Assembly (NCBI GenBank): GCA_009760855.2 | Contig: WPIO01000007.1 | Coordinates: 7,516,501-7,580,500, forward strand | DNA from: Cristatella mucedo | Taxonomy: Eukaryota > Bryozoa > Phylactolaemata > Cristatellidae | Direction: 5' to 3' | DNA length: 64,000 nt | Shown here: one piece after another, positions 23,090-34,000 of the stretch | How the letters are laid out: every line of letters starts with the position of its first letter | Position numbering within the stretch: the first letter of the stretch is position 1 | The notes under the pieces: model-generated | What the model saw: the letters and a program-made list of their open reading frames with translations, nothing else | Databases searched by the model: none | What the model was told of the DNA's origin: nothing | Program-made: the position numbers and the translations under genes

Positions 23090-23396
23090 TACAACGATTC
23101 CGGCTTGTTTAGACAGGGATACCACATCTAAATTAGTCCATGCATTTGTTACATCTCGTCTTGACTTTTGCAACTCACTGCATGCTGGTCCTCTGACTGT
23201 ACACTCAGGCGCCTATAGCTGGTGCAAAACTCTGCAGCTAGACTTGTCTGTCATGAGCGTCGTAGTTGCCACATCACGCCACTTTTCGCCGGCCTGCACT
23301 GGCTCCCAGTCAAGCGAGGCATCAAATTCAAGGTTTTATCACTCACTTTTAGGTCCCTTCATTCTTCAGCTTCTTTATTATTATTATTATTATTAT
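23090..23396 (+). mobile_element. LINE A fragment ending prematurely in (TTA)n
   Basis: Matches the [22 protein letters not shown] and LHWLPVK segments. It then stops about 470 bases before the normal 3' end and runs straight into TTATTATTATT at 23373-23397. Confidence 0.8.
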
Positions 23397-23399
23397 TAC

Positions 23400-25590
23400 C
23401 CACATTACAATCTGTGGATTTCATCATTACTCTATCTTGGACAAGGAGCTATAATTCCACTATTCTATCCAAGTTTACTGTTGCTTTTAGGATTGCTTAG
23501 CTTTCCTCGAGTTTCCTCGAGCAGCTGTGGGCTGACGTTCCGAGTTTGCTGTCAGCCCATGTGATAGAAATTACTCTGCCGCGAAAGCGGCAGACTCTAC
23601 GGAGAATGGAACGGTAGGGACTGCAGTATGGCTTCGTAGTAAAGAACGTTGTGATCATAAAGAGAACAATTTGTATAGTTTCCACCCGTGACTGGCAGGA
23701 TTCCTTCGTGTATTCCGATTGCTAGTATTCCCCACGCAAGCCTGAAGCAGTACACTTCTGATAGTAGGAGCTCGTTAGTCATCGTTTAGTGTGATACCGA
23801 CAATGGCCTATACCAATTGCCTGCTGTCTGCAAGAGACCCGATCAGCTATCAACAGCAATAATTGACTTATTGAAGTTTGCTGACGTTGGCACAGAATAA
23901 TCAGTCTATCCCGAAGTCTAAATTACCCACGCGAAAGGTAATGTGCAAATGTAGAGCAGCAGAAACCGAGGACAGCATCTTGTGGAGCTCAGAAGATGCA
24001 GACAGGTCAACTAGAGATGACCTTATTTCCATAGCATAGCACGGACTGAACTGGTTATGCAGGCACGAATCACTCTCAACTCACAGGACAACCTTATCTA
24101 CCTGTGGGGTAAAATGAGAGAGATAGGTCCAAGTCATATCGCTGCAGGTCGAAAACCCTACTCAGTATTGGCTTTCCTGTTGAGCTACTGAGACGATAAT
24201 ATCGTCTTACTTGGTACACAATGGAATATGTAGAACTTACGGATACGCTTTATGTAATAGCAAACCAAAATTCAGTTTCTCGGTTTGGAAAAATTCTGGC
24301 CCACTCATAATGGTTAGCCATGGCGATCAGGAACAGGAAGCCGTGATTTTAGAAAGGGTTCTAAGACTCGAGCTTGACTTGAGCGTGGCACAAGAATAAG
24401 CCTTTACGTTTGAATCCCCTGACTTTAAGACATTTTGACATTTAAAACATTTAAAATTTAAAATATTTAATTTAAAATAAATTTAATTTAAAATTTAAAA
24501 TAAAATATTTAAAATTTTTAAAACATTTAAAATAAAGCAAACAAACCCCATCTTCCTCGCAGCACTCACTTTATCCGGGTGAATTATCTTTTGGATGATT
24601 ATTGGGCTAATACGTTTCATGTTATCATGAATCAAGCAACATTTCCTTTCTAGAATAGCTTAGAAAGAGACACGGATCTCTTATATCAATATGAATATGT
24701 ACTCTTATCATTATAATACCTGCATGATTTATCTACCAAATTGCATGAAAGAAAATTAAGCAGTCATCATGAGCCCGGACAACTTTGATGTCAAGCACAT
24801 GAAAAAGGTCATCGACTAAGTGCCAAACTGTCCACATTGCACAGTCAAGTTAAAATGGTGGAAGGCGATGCAGGTTCATACTATGTGGTAATGCAGATTC
24901 TGTTTTGGTTCATCTGATTTAAGAGCTCGAAATTGATTGTGACTGGAATACATGCAGAGACTTAGGGAAAACAAAGGTTTGCGAAGCCAATCCGGTATCT
25001 TTGGAATTCAGTATTTTTATGCTGACTATCATCATGACCTTACTGAGTTTGAGGTAATAATCGCAAATTATGAGGTCATGTGATGGTCTAAATTAAGATG
25101 ACCAATGTCGTTGCCCACGGACGGGTCCGCTGTTTGATGAAGCCACACTCAGCATCTCAACTAGCTTCATCGTCATCAGGACCAAGAGAGTGAGTGGAGC
25201 GCACTGTCGGCACTACCTGATTAGGATTCCTCGGGGCTTCAACTGATTGTCATGCTGGACTGTGTTGTACCGCCCTAAATCCCCCAAGTTTTGTCGAAAT
25301 ACTTCGTCTGCAGTTGAGATTGTATTGCAATGTTTCGGAACAGTAGTTCACTGTCGTATCGCTACCAAGTATCTGGAGCCAGTACCGAACAATGAGTATG
25401 GCATTTCCATGTCGGTGATTGTGGCTCTCAAGTTGAGGGAATTCGACACATGGTCAGCTAGTTGAATCTCCTGATTGAAATATAGCTGTCGCCGATAGCG
25501 AGATTCACTGCTTTCTCCCAGAACTACATTTACCTTCTGGTATCACTAGCGTTTTGCAAAGAAACACGCTAAGCTGGAAGATTTTAAACA
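23400..25590. other. 2.2 kb without recognised features
   Basis: Contains a tract of almost only A and T, rich in TTTAAA (24436-24536). Otherwise only short open frames without recognisable motifs. Confidence 0.4.
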
Positions 25591-25592
25591 TC

Positions 25593-25693
25593 TAAAGATC
25601 GTTTTTCCTTTGCAGCAAATGTAAAATGCCTAGAGAGCAATCGAGTTCTCTGAGGGCGCTATATCAAATGCATTATTATTCTTAATATTATTG
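25593..25693 (+). mobile_element. LINE A, about 100-base 3' stub
   Basis: Covers only the last part of the 3' UTR (TTTGCAGCAAATGTAAAATG, GGGCGCTATATCAAATGC) plus an ATTATT tail. Confidence 0.85.
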
Positions 25694-25702
25694 ACGAAAG
25701 AT

Positions 25703-26745
25703 TGCAAACGTGGTGTACGGCTTCCACGTCCGGACAGAGCTTTACCGTAAACACAGCAACCACTTCTCGCCGACCTGCACAGGCTCCCAGTCAAGCAACG
25801 CATCGACTTCAAGGTTTTTTCATTCATTTTCAGGTCCCTTCATTCCTCGGCTCCAGCCTACCTAAAAAAACATCTGCCTCGCCAGGCATTGTTCCACACG
25901 GTTTTTGGAATCCAAATGTTTACCTATACCTCGTAGAAACCTCAAATATTTTGGAGACCATGCCTTAAGTTCTTATACTCTTAAAACCTGGAGCTCACTC
26001 CCGAATTCCGTCTCGACATCCCCGACTTTTCCACATTTAAAATGAATTAAAAAAGGCATTTATTTAGCACAGCATTTAGTTGGTCCCTGTGATTCGACCT
26101 TTATCTGCATGCTGACACTATGCATGCTGCCACTAACCACACTTGCATGCAGACCATGTGAACGTCACCCCTAACCATGTTATTCATGATGTTTATCAAT
26201 CATGATATTATTCACCATTTATTCGTGTTTCCCTTTGCAGCAAATGTAAAGCGCCTAGAAAGAGATTGAGTTCTCCAAGGGTGCTTTAAAAATGTTTTTG
26301 TGTTATAACTATTAATAGTAACGGTGGCAGTCTTAGCAGAAGTCAGTGAATATTGGCGACGCCCGGACTTTGTATAGTAGCAGCGATTTGTATTCGATGC
26401 ACCTGCGCACGCAGATATGTCAACGCGGAACAAAGAAGGGATGAAGAGCAGCCATGCGCAAATACTAAAAGTCCGCACTACTTCACAGAGAAGTCTATTT
26501 GGCAGAGCTGAATGGTAGCGGCTATTTAAAAGTGGCCCTGACGTACATAAAAAACTCAGCGCTCTAGAGCTCAAGTTAGGTCAGGTGCATAGGCCGATTC
26601 GGAAGCACAACTAGCTCTGTATCCCATGGCGTCGGCTTTTAGGCAGCCTCTGCGTTAAATTGCGTATAATTTGCTTTTAGCCCGTTACAATTCAGAGCCT
26701 TGAATAATGAATATCAGTAACAATCTGACTGATAAGCCAGATTGA
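25703..26745 (+). repeat. Repeat D, copy 2, interrupted by LINE A
   Basis: D-like sequence at 25703-25755 (CGGCTTCCACGTCCGGACAG) and again at 26322-26745 (GGCGTCGGCTTTTAGGCAGC). A LINE A copy lies between them. Confidence 0.5.
25755..26305 (+). mobile_element. LINE A, 3' end, nested in repeat D
   Basis: From the [11 protein letters not shown] segment through the C-terminal domain and 3' UTR to GGGTGCTTTAAAAATG. The (TTA)n tail is lost or degraded. Confidence 0.85.
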
Positions 26746-26817
26746 TGAAATTATTATTGACTGCAGCAAAATTAATGGTGCAACGTGCATAGATGCTTAC
26801 GGACGTTCCTAATAAAG

Positions 26818-26818
<1 letters not shown>

Positions 26819-26857
<39 letters not shown>

Positions 26858-26866
26858 GTGTGTGCT

Positions 26867-26912
<46 letters not shown>
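26819..26912. repeat. (TA)n and (TG)n microsatellites
   Basis: A (TA)n run at 26820-26852 is followed by a (TG)n run at 26871-26912. Confidence 0.95.
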
Positions 26913-26916
<4 letters not shown>

Positions 26917-26919
26917 TAT

Positions 26920-28035
26920 GTATATATTTGTGGATGTCACCGCTTGCACACTCCTACGAACTGCAGGCCCTCTGTTTACGCTATGGACCCTAAATCGAGC
27001 AGTCGTTTAGCAGAGTCAGTGTAGCAGAAGTCAGTGCTTTGCTGGCTTGCATGTCCTTCCGGTCGAACGGCGAGGTAACTACCACAAGGCAGGCAGTGGC
27101 TCGCCTGCTTCATGTTTCGGATAGTGAAAAACTATCATTCAATTTACTTTTAATTCCGGAAGCGTCATTGAGGCGCTTTTAATTGTTGTCGACTGTTCTT
27201 GGAACGCATGTAGCGCGTGTAATCTTGTCCGTAGACTTCTCTGCCGACTCACGTCGCGGTTCCATCTTAATCTGAGTGGCTGCATAGTTTGTGGATACTG
27301 TTCAGCCCCTCCGCATTGCCATTAACTTCCGCCTCCACCTCTGCCTCTCACCTCCACTCCGCACTTCTACCCATCGCATCTGACAACAGATGCTCGCTCT
27401 TGCAGGTCATCCGTCTGTCAACCTCCTCTGTAGACCTAGTCTTCGTGCTAAGCAGTCTTCGAGCCATCGCTCTCGCTTCCGAAGACCATAATTGTCATCT
27501 CGTTCAGTCAGGATCACCGAAAGCGACCGCCTACCAGACGGTCTGTGCAGTGCTTCCAAAGTAAACCAGGTGTTTACTGACCTCGTTCTTATTGGGCTAG
27601 TCATCTGCGAAGGAGTTCCAGTAGTGCAAATACTAATAACGAGCCGTATTTTCTGCCCCTTAATAGAAAAATCTATATTCTGGCGCTTTAAAGCTCACTT
27701 CACAATAAACAATAACAAAACTTTAATGATAACCAAGTTTTAAAACTTGGCGAGGCATACGAATGGATGCAAGCATCGTGCTTAGATGACCGTGCTGCAA
27801 AAACACACAAGGAAACATCCAGGATCACTGGTTAGTATGACCCCTGGTTAGTAATATGCGCAGAATTATTCCAGTGTAAGCGCTAAAAGCACACCGGAGT
27901 TAAAAAGACGAATTCGCGGGTTTCTTGAGAAGAAAGGATGGCTTCGTACTCAGAAAACAGCTGCATCACCTGCTCGAGTGCGTCTGGTCATGCGGCATTG
28001 CTTCTAAATACCTTAAGGTGCCGTCTGTGGGGCTT
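26920..28035. other. Unassigned DNA
   Basis: Short open frames on both strands near 27289-27604 have no recognised motif. Confidence 0.3.
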
Positions 28036-28183
28036 GGAAATAATAAAAAAATAAGACATTAGTATTGCGCCCTCATGGAACTGAATCTCTTTCTAGGCAC
28101 TTTACAGATGCTGTATAGAAAGCATACGACATGATTGGTGGTAACATCCGCAAGCAGCAGGCCTAGTGTAAGCAGGAACAGTA

Positions 28184-28185
28184 AC

Positions 28186-28260
<75 letters not shown>
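28184..28260. repeat. (TA)n tract, tail of SINE2
   Basis: Nearly pure TA repeat directly after the 3' end of the minus-strand SINE2. Confidence 0.9.
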
Positions 28261-28265
<5 letters not shown>

Positions 28266-28396
28266 CATTTGTATAGCGCCCCAAGAGAACCTACTCTCTA
28301 TTCAGGCGCTTGAAATATGCCTCAGGGCTCGAGCCCGTGACCTCAGCCTGAGACCTTGGTCGGGTGAGCACCCTAACCGCTTCACTAAACCAACAA
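28261..28396 (-). mobile_element. SINE2: tRNA-like head with LINE-like tail
   Basis: On minus: a head with GGGCTCGAGCC B-box (28326-28336), then AAGCGCCTGAATAGAGAG, GGTTCTCTTGGGGCGC and TATACAAATGAATTA. The tail parallels the LINE A end (AGTGCCTAGAAAGAG, GAGTTCTCTGAGGGCGC, TATATCAAATGCATTA). Confidence 0.8.
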
Positions 28397-30569
28397 TGAC
28401 CTTCCAAATGCTGCAATATATATGTGCGTTTTAAGCTTCTTTTTAAATATCGTCATGTCAGGGGACGCTGTGGCTTGTGTCGGTAGTGAGTTCCAGGCTT
28501 TTAGGAGCATACGAACTAAATGCAAGGTCTCTAACGATTTTGAGGTTTGTTCGAGGTACGGCTATAGGTTTCAAGCCTGAACAGCAGGTTGTACGAGTTT
28601 TTGCCTGGTGGGAGAGTAGATCTGATAGGTAGGCTAGAGCCGAAGAATGAAGAGACCTATAAGTGAGTCATAAATCCTTGAAGTCAATGCGTTACTCGAC
28701 TGGGAGCCAGTGCAGGTCGATAAAAAGTGGTACAACGTGGCAACTGCGATACTTACGACAGAAAAACTTAGCTGCAGAGATTTGCACCGGCTGTAATGGC
28801 CTGATTGCACATGCCGAGAGACCAGCAATCAGTGAGTTACAAAAGTCAAGACGGGATGTCACAAATGCATTGACCAATTTTGATATTGTAACTCTGTTTA
28901 AGCGAGCCCGAACTTTGGCAATGTGCAAGCCCGAATGTTGGCAGTGTGATGTAGCTGAAAGTAGACATACTTGAGTGTGTGGCTGATGTGGTAGTCTAAT
29001 GAAAGGTCACTTTGGAGCATGACACCCAGATTACGTGCAGATTCAAAAAGAGATATTCTGGTTCTGCCGAATCTCAACTTTTTTCCAATTTCTGAAACAC
29101 ACTAAGTCTGCGTACAACTATCAGGTTGGTATTTTCATCGTTCAATTTAAGAAAGTTTGCTGCCTTGCTGAATAAGCTGATTTCACCAATATATGCAGCA
29201 AGGGCGTTTAGAGAATTCGACGTGCTATAGAGCTGAGAGGTATCAAAGCAGAGATATAACTGAGTGTCATCAGAATAAAAGTGAAAGCCTAGATTGTGCT
29301 TGGCGATTGCTTTGGCAAGAGGGAGATTGTAAACTATAAAAAGAAGCAGACGAGCACAGAACCCTGAGGTACATCTTACTTAAGTGATTACCCAGATGAT
29401 CTTTTATCGCTCGCATAAATACTCTGGAGTCTCCCACTAAAATACGACCTGAAACATTGGGGTGCAGTGCCAGTGATGCCTAGGCGAGACGTGAGGCGCT
29501 CAAGAAGGATCATGTGATCAATATTATCGAATCCTCCGAAAGATTGAGCAAGACAAGCACAAAGACTTTACCCAAGTGTGCATTCCTTAGAAGGTCGTAA
29601 TACACCCTTAGCAATGCCGCCACTGTGGAGCGATTAGCTCTTAACCCAGACTGGAACTCATTTGCTTGGTTTGAGGTCTCAATATAGGAGTTCAGCTGGT
29701 CTGCCAAAACACGTTCTAATGTCTTTGATAGGGCGGGGAAGGAAGACCTGACGGACGCTGCTCAAGTCTTTTCATCTAGCTGTGATTTCCATGCTAGTAG
29801 CCTAATAACGGCCTTTTTGAAGGGTGCAGGGATGTGACCTGAGGCTAAGGAAAAATGTATTCTGTTAGTTATGCAGGGCAGCAGCTGATCTAAGCATTGT
29901 AGAAGTAGGACAGCGGGAATAGAGTCTAGAGGACTTGTAGTCTTCTTTGATTTTGAGATACATTTCAGGATAAGGTCACTTGTGACCTCCTTGAGTGTAG
30001 ACATCGAGGTAGTGCACAGAACTGATAGACACAAATTCTGTGTCGATGTAATTGAGGGAATAGAGTCCAGAGGGGATGCTCCAACCTTATGGATGGGCTT
30101 TTTAATCTTGTCTACTACTTGCTGGTAAAGAAGCTAGAGAAAGAATCGACTAGGTCGCGTCAGAAGGATCCCTTGGCACGGAGCTAGCCTGCGGGGGATT
30201 AAGGAGAATTTTAATGGTAGACATCAAGCATTTTCGCAATCATACATCTGTGATTCAACAATATTTCTGTACAAACTAGAGTTGTCTTTTTCTATGATCG
30301 ACTGGTATGATGTACAGTAGTCTTCGTAAGCCTTGCGGTGGACAGTCAATCCTGATCTCGAATAGGGTTTCTCTTGCTTTCTCATAGTAGACCTAGCTAG
30401 TTTAATGTCTGCGGTATACCATAGGCTATCTAGGCTGTGGCACTTTTTAAGCTTAGTCAGTGGTGCAAACTCGGTAAGCACTTCACCAAGTGATATTATG
30501 CTTAAATCGCTGGACATTCTTGTCGCTTCCGCTGCTGGATTCATTTAGAATGCCGAGCAAGTAAACTAG

Positions 30570-31050
30570 GGTGATAGAATCCATTCCTGCTGAGCACAAT
30601 TCTTTATTGTCCTCTACAAGTGGAGTTATTGTCGATAAGGCTGTCTGGCTCATTGAGAATTTCAAATCAGCTGAACTATACTTTACTTTACCTTTTATAA
30701 GGCATAGCCGTCTTGAAGTTGTAGATCTGAGTTGTGCTGCTCATATGTGCTTCTAAAGCTACGTTCTTAGGTCGTTCAGTAAACCCACTTAACCTGTGCA
30801 AGTCATCATAGCATCTAACTACACACAAAAGCACAGAAAATTACTTAAAAAATAAATCAGCTTCTTGATACTCACAGGCTATGCGTACGTACTGTTTATA
30901 GATAAGTGATATGTGAAAGGGAAATAGTCGCACAGAAAGTTGTTAAAGCTTTAAGCAAGCTGTGGGCGTATGCCCTGTTTACTGCTCATGGACTTTCGAG
31001 TTAAATAAATACATAACCTGGAGATCGACATGTTTTACAGCAATGCATAT
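30570..31050. other. Unassigned DNA beside the LINE
   Basis: It may contain further degraded LINE coding sequence near 30570-30760, but no motif is certain. Confidence 0.3.
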
Positions 31051-31053
31051 ACA

Positions 31054-31055
<2 letters not shown>

Positions 31056-31100
<45 letters not shown>

Positions 31101-31120
31101 TAGATAGATAGATAGATATA
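31056..31120. repeat. (TA)n followed by (GATA)n
   Basis: A TA run merges into GATA repeats. It may be the 3' tail of the R2-type element on the minus strand. Confidence 0.9.
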
Positions 31121-31542
31121 ACTAAGTTTTAATAAAATATTAAATGTGCGTATATACATTAGCCGGCGGTACCCTGCCCTGTCGGGATCGCATGTGCTAC
31201 CCTTGCCTCTCGGCTCAGGAACTTGGACTATACGGCTTCCGAGCCGGTATACGGCTTCGGAGAAGTAAAGCCGCTGCAATGTCGTTCGCTCCAAGCCCGG
31301 AAAGCCGATGACCGCAAGGCAAGCTTTATAGTGTGGCCATCTTCTGCCGAGAGCCCCGACCACGAAGGGCCTTACGACCACCGACTGGTAGTCTGCAGTG
31401 TGGAAAGACCAGGCAATGGCCTTATACTTATTTGCCTTAGTCAGGGACGCCAAAACTATAGTATCCCCGCTGACGTCAAACGGCACCATCGCATCGGCAA
31501 TTAGATTACCATAGCGATGCCGTTGTCTATCCACAGATCCGA

Positions 31543-31571
31543 CTTGAGAGCCGGAACCACCGGCTCTCAAG
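31543..31571. repeat. Perfect 12-base hairpin inside the R2-type element
   Basis: CTTGAGAGCCGG, five bases, then its exact reverse complement. It lies between the zinc-knuckle and endonuclease segments. Confidence 0.8.
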
Positions 31572-31764
31572 CCGGAGGTTACAGCCTTCCGACGTGCAGG
31601 TGAGCGAACTGGCTGGAAGAGCTCCGATTAGGCGGCCCAGAACCAGGTTATGCCGGGCCGTGATCGCATGCAGCATCGGCCGGCAGTGGCTCAAAACGTG
31701 GTCAACGGTCTCTGCCTCGGTTCGGCATAGGCGGTAGCAGCTAGTAGCCGTCCCGGGGTATGAC

Positions 31765-32175
31765 GTACAAACCTCAAATCCTTTGGAGACCGTGCCTTTG
31801 GTCCGTATGCACCTAAAGCCTGAAATTCACCCCCGACTTGCATCACGACACCTCCGGACATGACCACATTTACAAAAGAAGATAAAAACGCATCTTTACG
31901 CTATTTATCACAGAATTTAGTGGGTCCCTGTGTGTCGTCCTTTATGTGCTTATGTGTGCTGACACTGGGCATGCTGCCACTTGCATGCTGACACTGTGCA
32001 TATCACCACTAACCATCTTATGCTTGTTGTCAGTGGGCATGCTACCACTAACCATTCGATCTACCTTTGCTGCAAATATAAATGCAAATGTAGAGTGCCT
32101 AGAAAGAGATTGAGTACTCTGAGGGTGCTATATCAAATATACTGCTAATGTTATTATTATTATTATTATTATTAC
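31765..32175 (+). mobile_element. LINE A inserted into the R2-type element
   Basis: Starts in the [12 protein letters not shown] segment and ends in (TTA)n. It is flanked by TATGAC at 31759-31764 and 32176-32181, a probable target-site duplication. Without the insert the R2-type frame reads directly from VADATSRS into PGTATSCYRLC. Confidence 0.9.
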
Positions 32176-33040
32176 TATGACCGACTGGTAGCATCAGCCA
32201 CTGGCAGCACGTCCTGGCACGCTCGGTGAATGAACCACAAGGTCCGGAACCACAGACCCGAGGTCTGGAAGTGATTGTGGGTGGCGAACCTGTCCACGGC
32301 CAGGCAGTGGCTGACCATGCCCTGAGCAGGCTGGGCCACCCAAGGCCGGCCCTCCGCGAGCCCGGTTAACTCCCGCAGCTTCGAGGTAACTACTCTCGGC
32401 ACGACCGAGTGCTCGCTGCCATCAGAGTCGCTGGACACGGCCAGCACTTCAGGGTTGGCCAGGGAGGGGCACTTACGCTTCGAATCGAAGCAGAGATCGG
32501 GCCGCTAGGGCCGAATGCTGCCGGGCTCTGGTATGGCGAACGCTCATTGTCAGACGGCGGCATGCCATCCAAGCTGGTGATGGCTTGATCGAGGCTGTCA
32601 CGTATGGATTGGCGGACGCACGGGTTGATCGAGCACAGCATGCGATAGGCCTGAGCGGCCCCTATGATGAAGGCGCTGATTTCGGAACAACCTAAGCCCA
32701 GACCGGGGGCGGAGCGTTGCAGTAACTTCAAATGTGCCAACGCCAAGTGTAGCAGACCGCACTACAACCAACTTAGCTCCATCAGAGCCTTTTCGGCTGG
32801 CTGTAGGGCAGCCTAAGGCACAAGCAGTGCTCGACTAAGGCAGTCGAGCCGTGGCAGGAGAAAATTTCGCAGGGCGTCAAGTTTTGGCCAGGGGCGAGAT
32901 AGCTGGCATAATGCAGGTTTATGTGCCTCTCTACTGAAACCAGGCCTGCTCTATTCCTGCCCTAGGCTGCCCGAGATCCTGCTGGGCTCCGAGGTGGGTC
33001 GTGGACTCATTCTCCAGCAGCTCGAGGATCCACCGGCCGT

Positions 33041-33250
33041 GCAGGGTGATTGAGTGCAGGGTGATTGAGTGCAGGGTGATTGAGTGCAGGGTGATTGAGT
33101 GCAGGGTGATTGAGTGCAGGGTGATTGAGTGCAGGGTGATTGAGTGCAGGGTGATTGAGTGCAGGGTGATTGAGTGCAGGGTGATTGAGTGCAGGGTGAT
33201 TGAGTGCAGGGTGATTGAGTGCAGGGTGATTGAGTGCAGGGTGATTGAGG
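33041..33250. repeat. 15-base minisatellite, 14 units, in the R2-type RT frame
   Basis: Fourteen units of GCAGGGTGATTGAGT, the first thirteen identical and the last with one change. On minus it reads SITLH repeats in frame with the flanking R2-type coding sequence (VHASITLH before, GRWILELL after). Confidence 0.97.
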
Positions 33251-33529
33251 CATGCACGGCATTCGGACCTTCGCTGGCGATCACATAGCATTTCTGCGGC
33301 CGGAACTGCATGCCCAGCGGCGACGCGACCCGTTCAGCTGCAGAAACGCATGAGAGCCTGCAGACCTGACGACTTGCCCGAGAATAAGGCGAGGTCGTTC
33401 AGCAAGGCGAAGATCGACAAGGGGTTCCGCCAAGTACGCTGACCTTGCTCGGAGAGCTACCTTCCAGCCCGAGGGGCACTCAGTGTCCACATGACTGGAG
33501 ACTCCATAGACGCTGTGCATAACCACTAT

Positions 33530-34000
33530 GAAAATAAATATTTGAGAGTTACTGCTGTGACCTTGTCACAAGTCTGCCGGTTGTCTCTACCCACTGCAGA
33601 AGGGACCGTGCTGGACCACCAGACATAGTACGAGTATCCTAACATAGCCGGTGCATCACATGCCTGAAGAAAGTATGCCTTTGGGGACCACTTAATTTTC
33701 AAGACAGGATAATGAAAGAAGGGCATATAGCGGACGCTAGAGCTAAAATTCTTGCTTGACATGAGTCACTGGCTCCACTCGGACTATCCAAAAATGACTG
33801 AAAGTCAGTGCAGGCTATCAGAATTCTCGTATCCTACTTTTGAACAATGAGCTGATGCCACAATAACCTTTTACTTTCCGGCACCTTCATGCGTCAGCAT
33901 GTCATCATGCAACTGAAGGCGTATACGTAAAAGGCAAACCGAAAGAAAAGGCGGGAGCACTTCCACGTGAGATGTACGCAAGTAATCACCCAGATGGCAG
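33530..34000. other. Unassigned DNA
   Basis: No recognised feature. It may be the boundary between the R2-type element and the duplicated segment. Confidence 0.3.

Larger units (their letters stand above)
28038..30560 (-). mobile_element. LINE A, long minus-strand copy with SINE2 inside
   Basis: The 3' end is at 28038-28183. A (TA)n and SINE2 insertion occupies 28184-28396. The C-terminal domain, RT and linker continue to about 30560. The minus strand encodes LNSYIETSNQANEFQSGLRA in the RT fingers, and the linker motifs DSLWYTADIKLARS and YSRSGLTVHRKAYEDYC. The catalytic motif is YSDD (29266-29277) rather than YADD. Many frameshifts make it a pseudogene. Its endonuclease part was not recognised. 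Confidence 0.85.
31120..33450 (-). mobile_element. R2-type (RLE) LINE, degenerate, split by LINE A
   Basis: The minus strand shows, in order: an RT palm remnant near 33440-33250, with DLALFSGKSSGLQALMRF after a disrupted catalytic site; then ASITLH repeats and GRWILELLENEST. A thumb segment follows (ALRNFLLPRL; LGLGCSEISAFIIGAAQAYR), then RELTGLAEGRPWVAQPAQG. A zinc-knuckle CYRLCRTEAETVDHVLSHC is at about 31680-31739. An endonuclease-like region reads NLIADAMVPFDVSGDT, then VRPFVVGALG (about 31340-31480). This domain order is that of R2/NeSL-like elements with a restriction-like endonuclease. Frameshifts and the damaged catalytic site make it inactive. The 5' half is not seen. Confidence 0.8.

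Noticed and set aside
24436-24536. AT-only TTTAAA tract as an origin or matrix attachment site
   Set aside because: Base composition alone does not support such a function.
33041-33250. Regular direct repeats resembling a CRISPR array
   Set aside because: Units are 15 bases, contiguous, without spacers, and lie in a eukaryotic retroelement frame.
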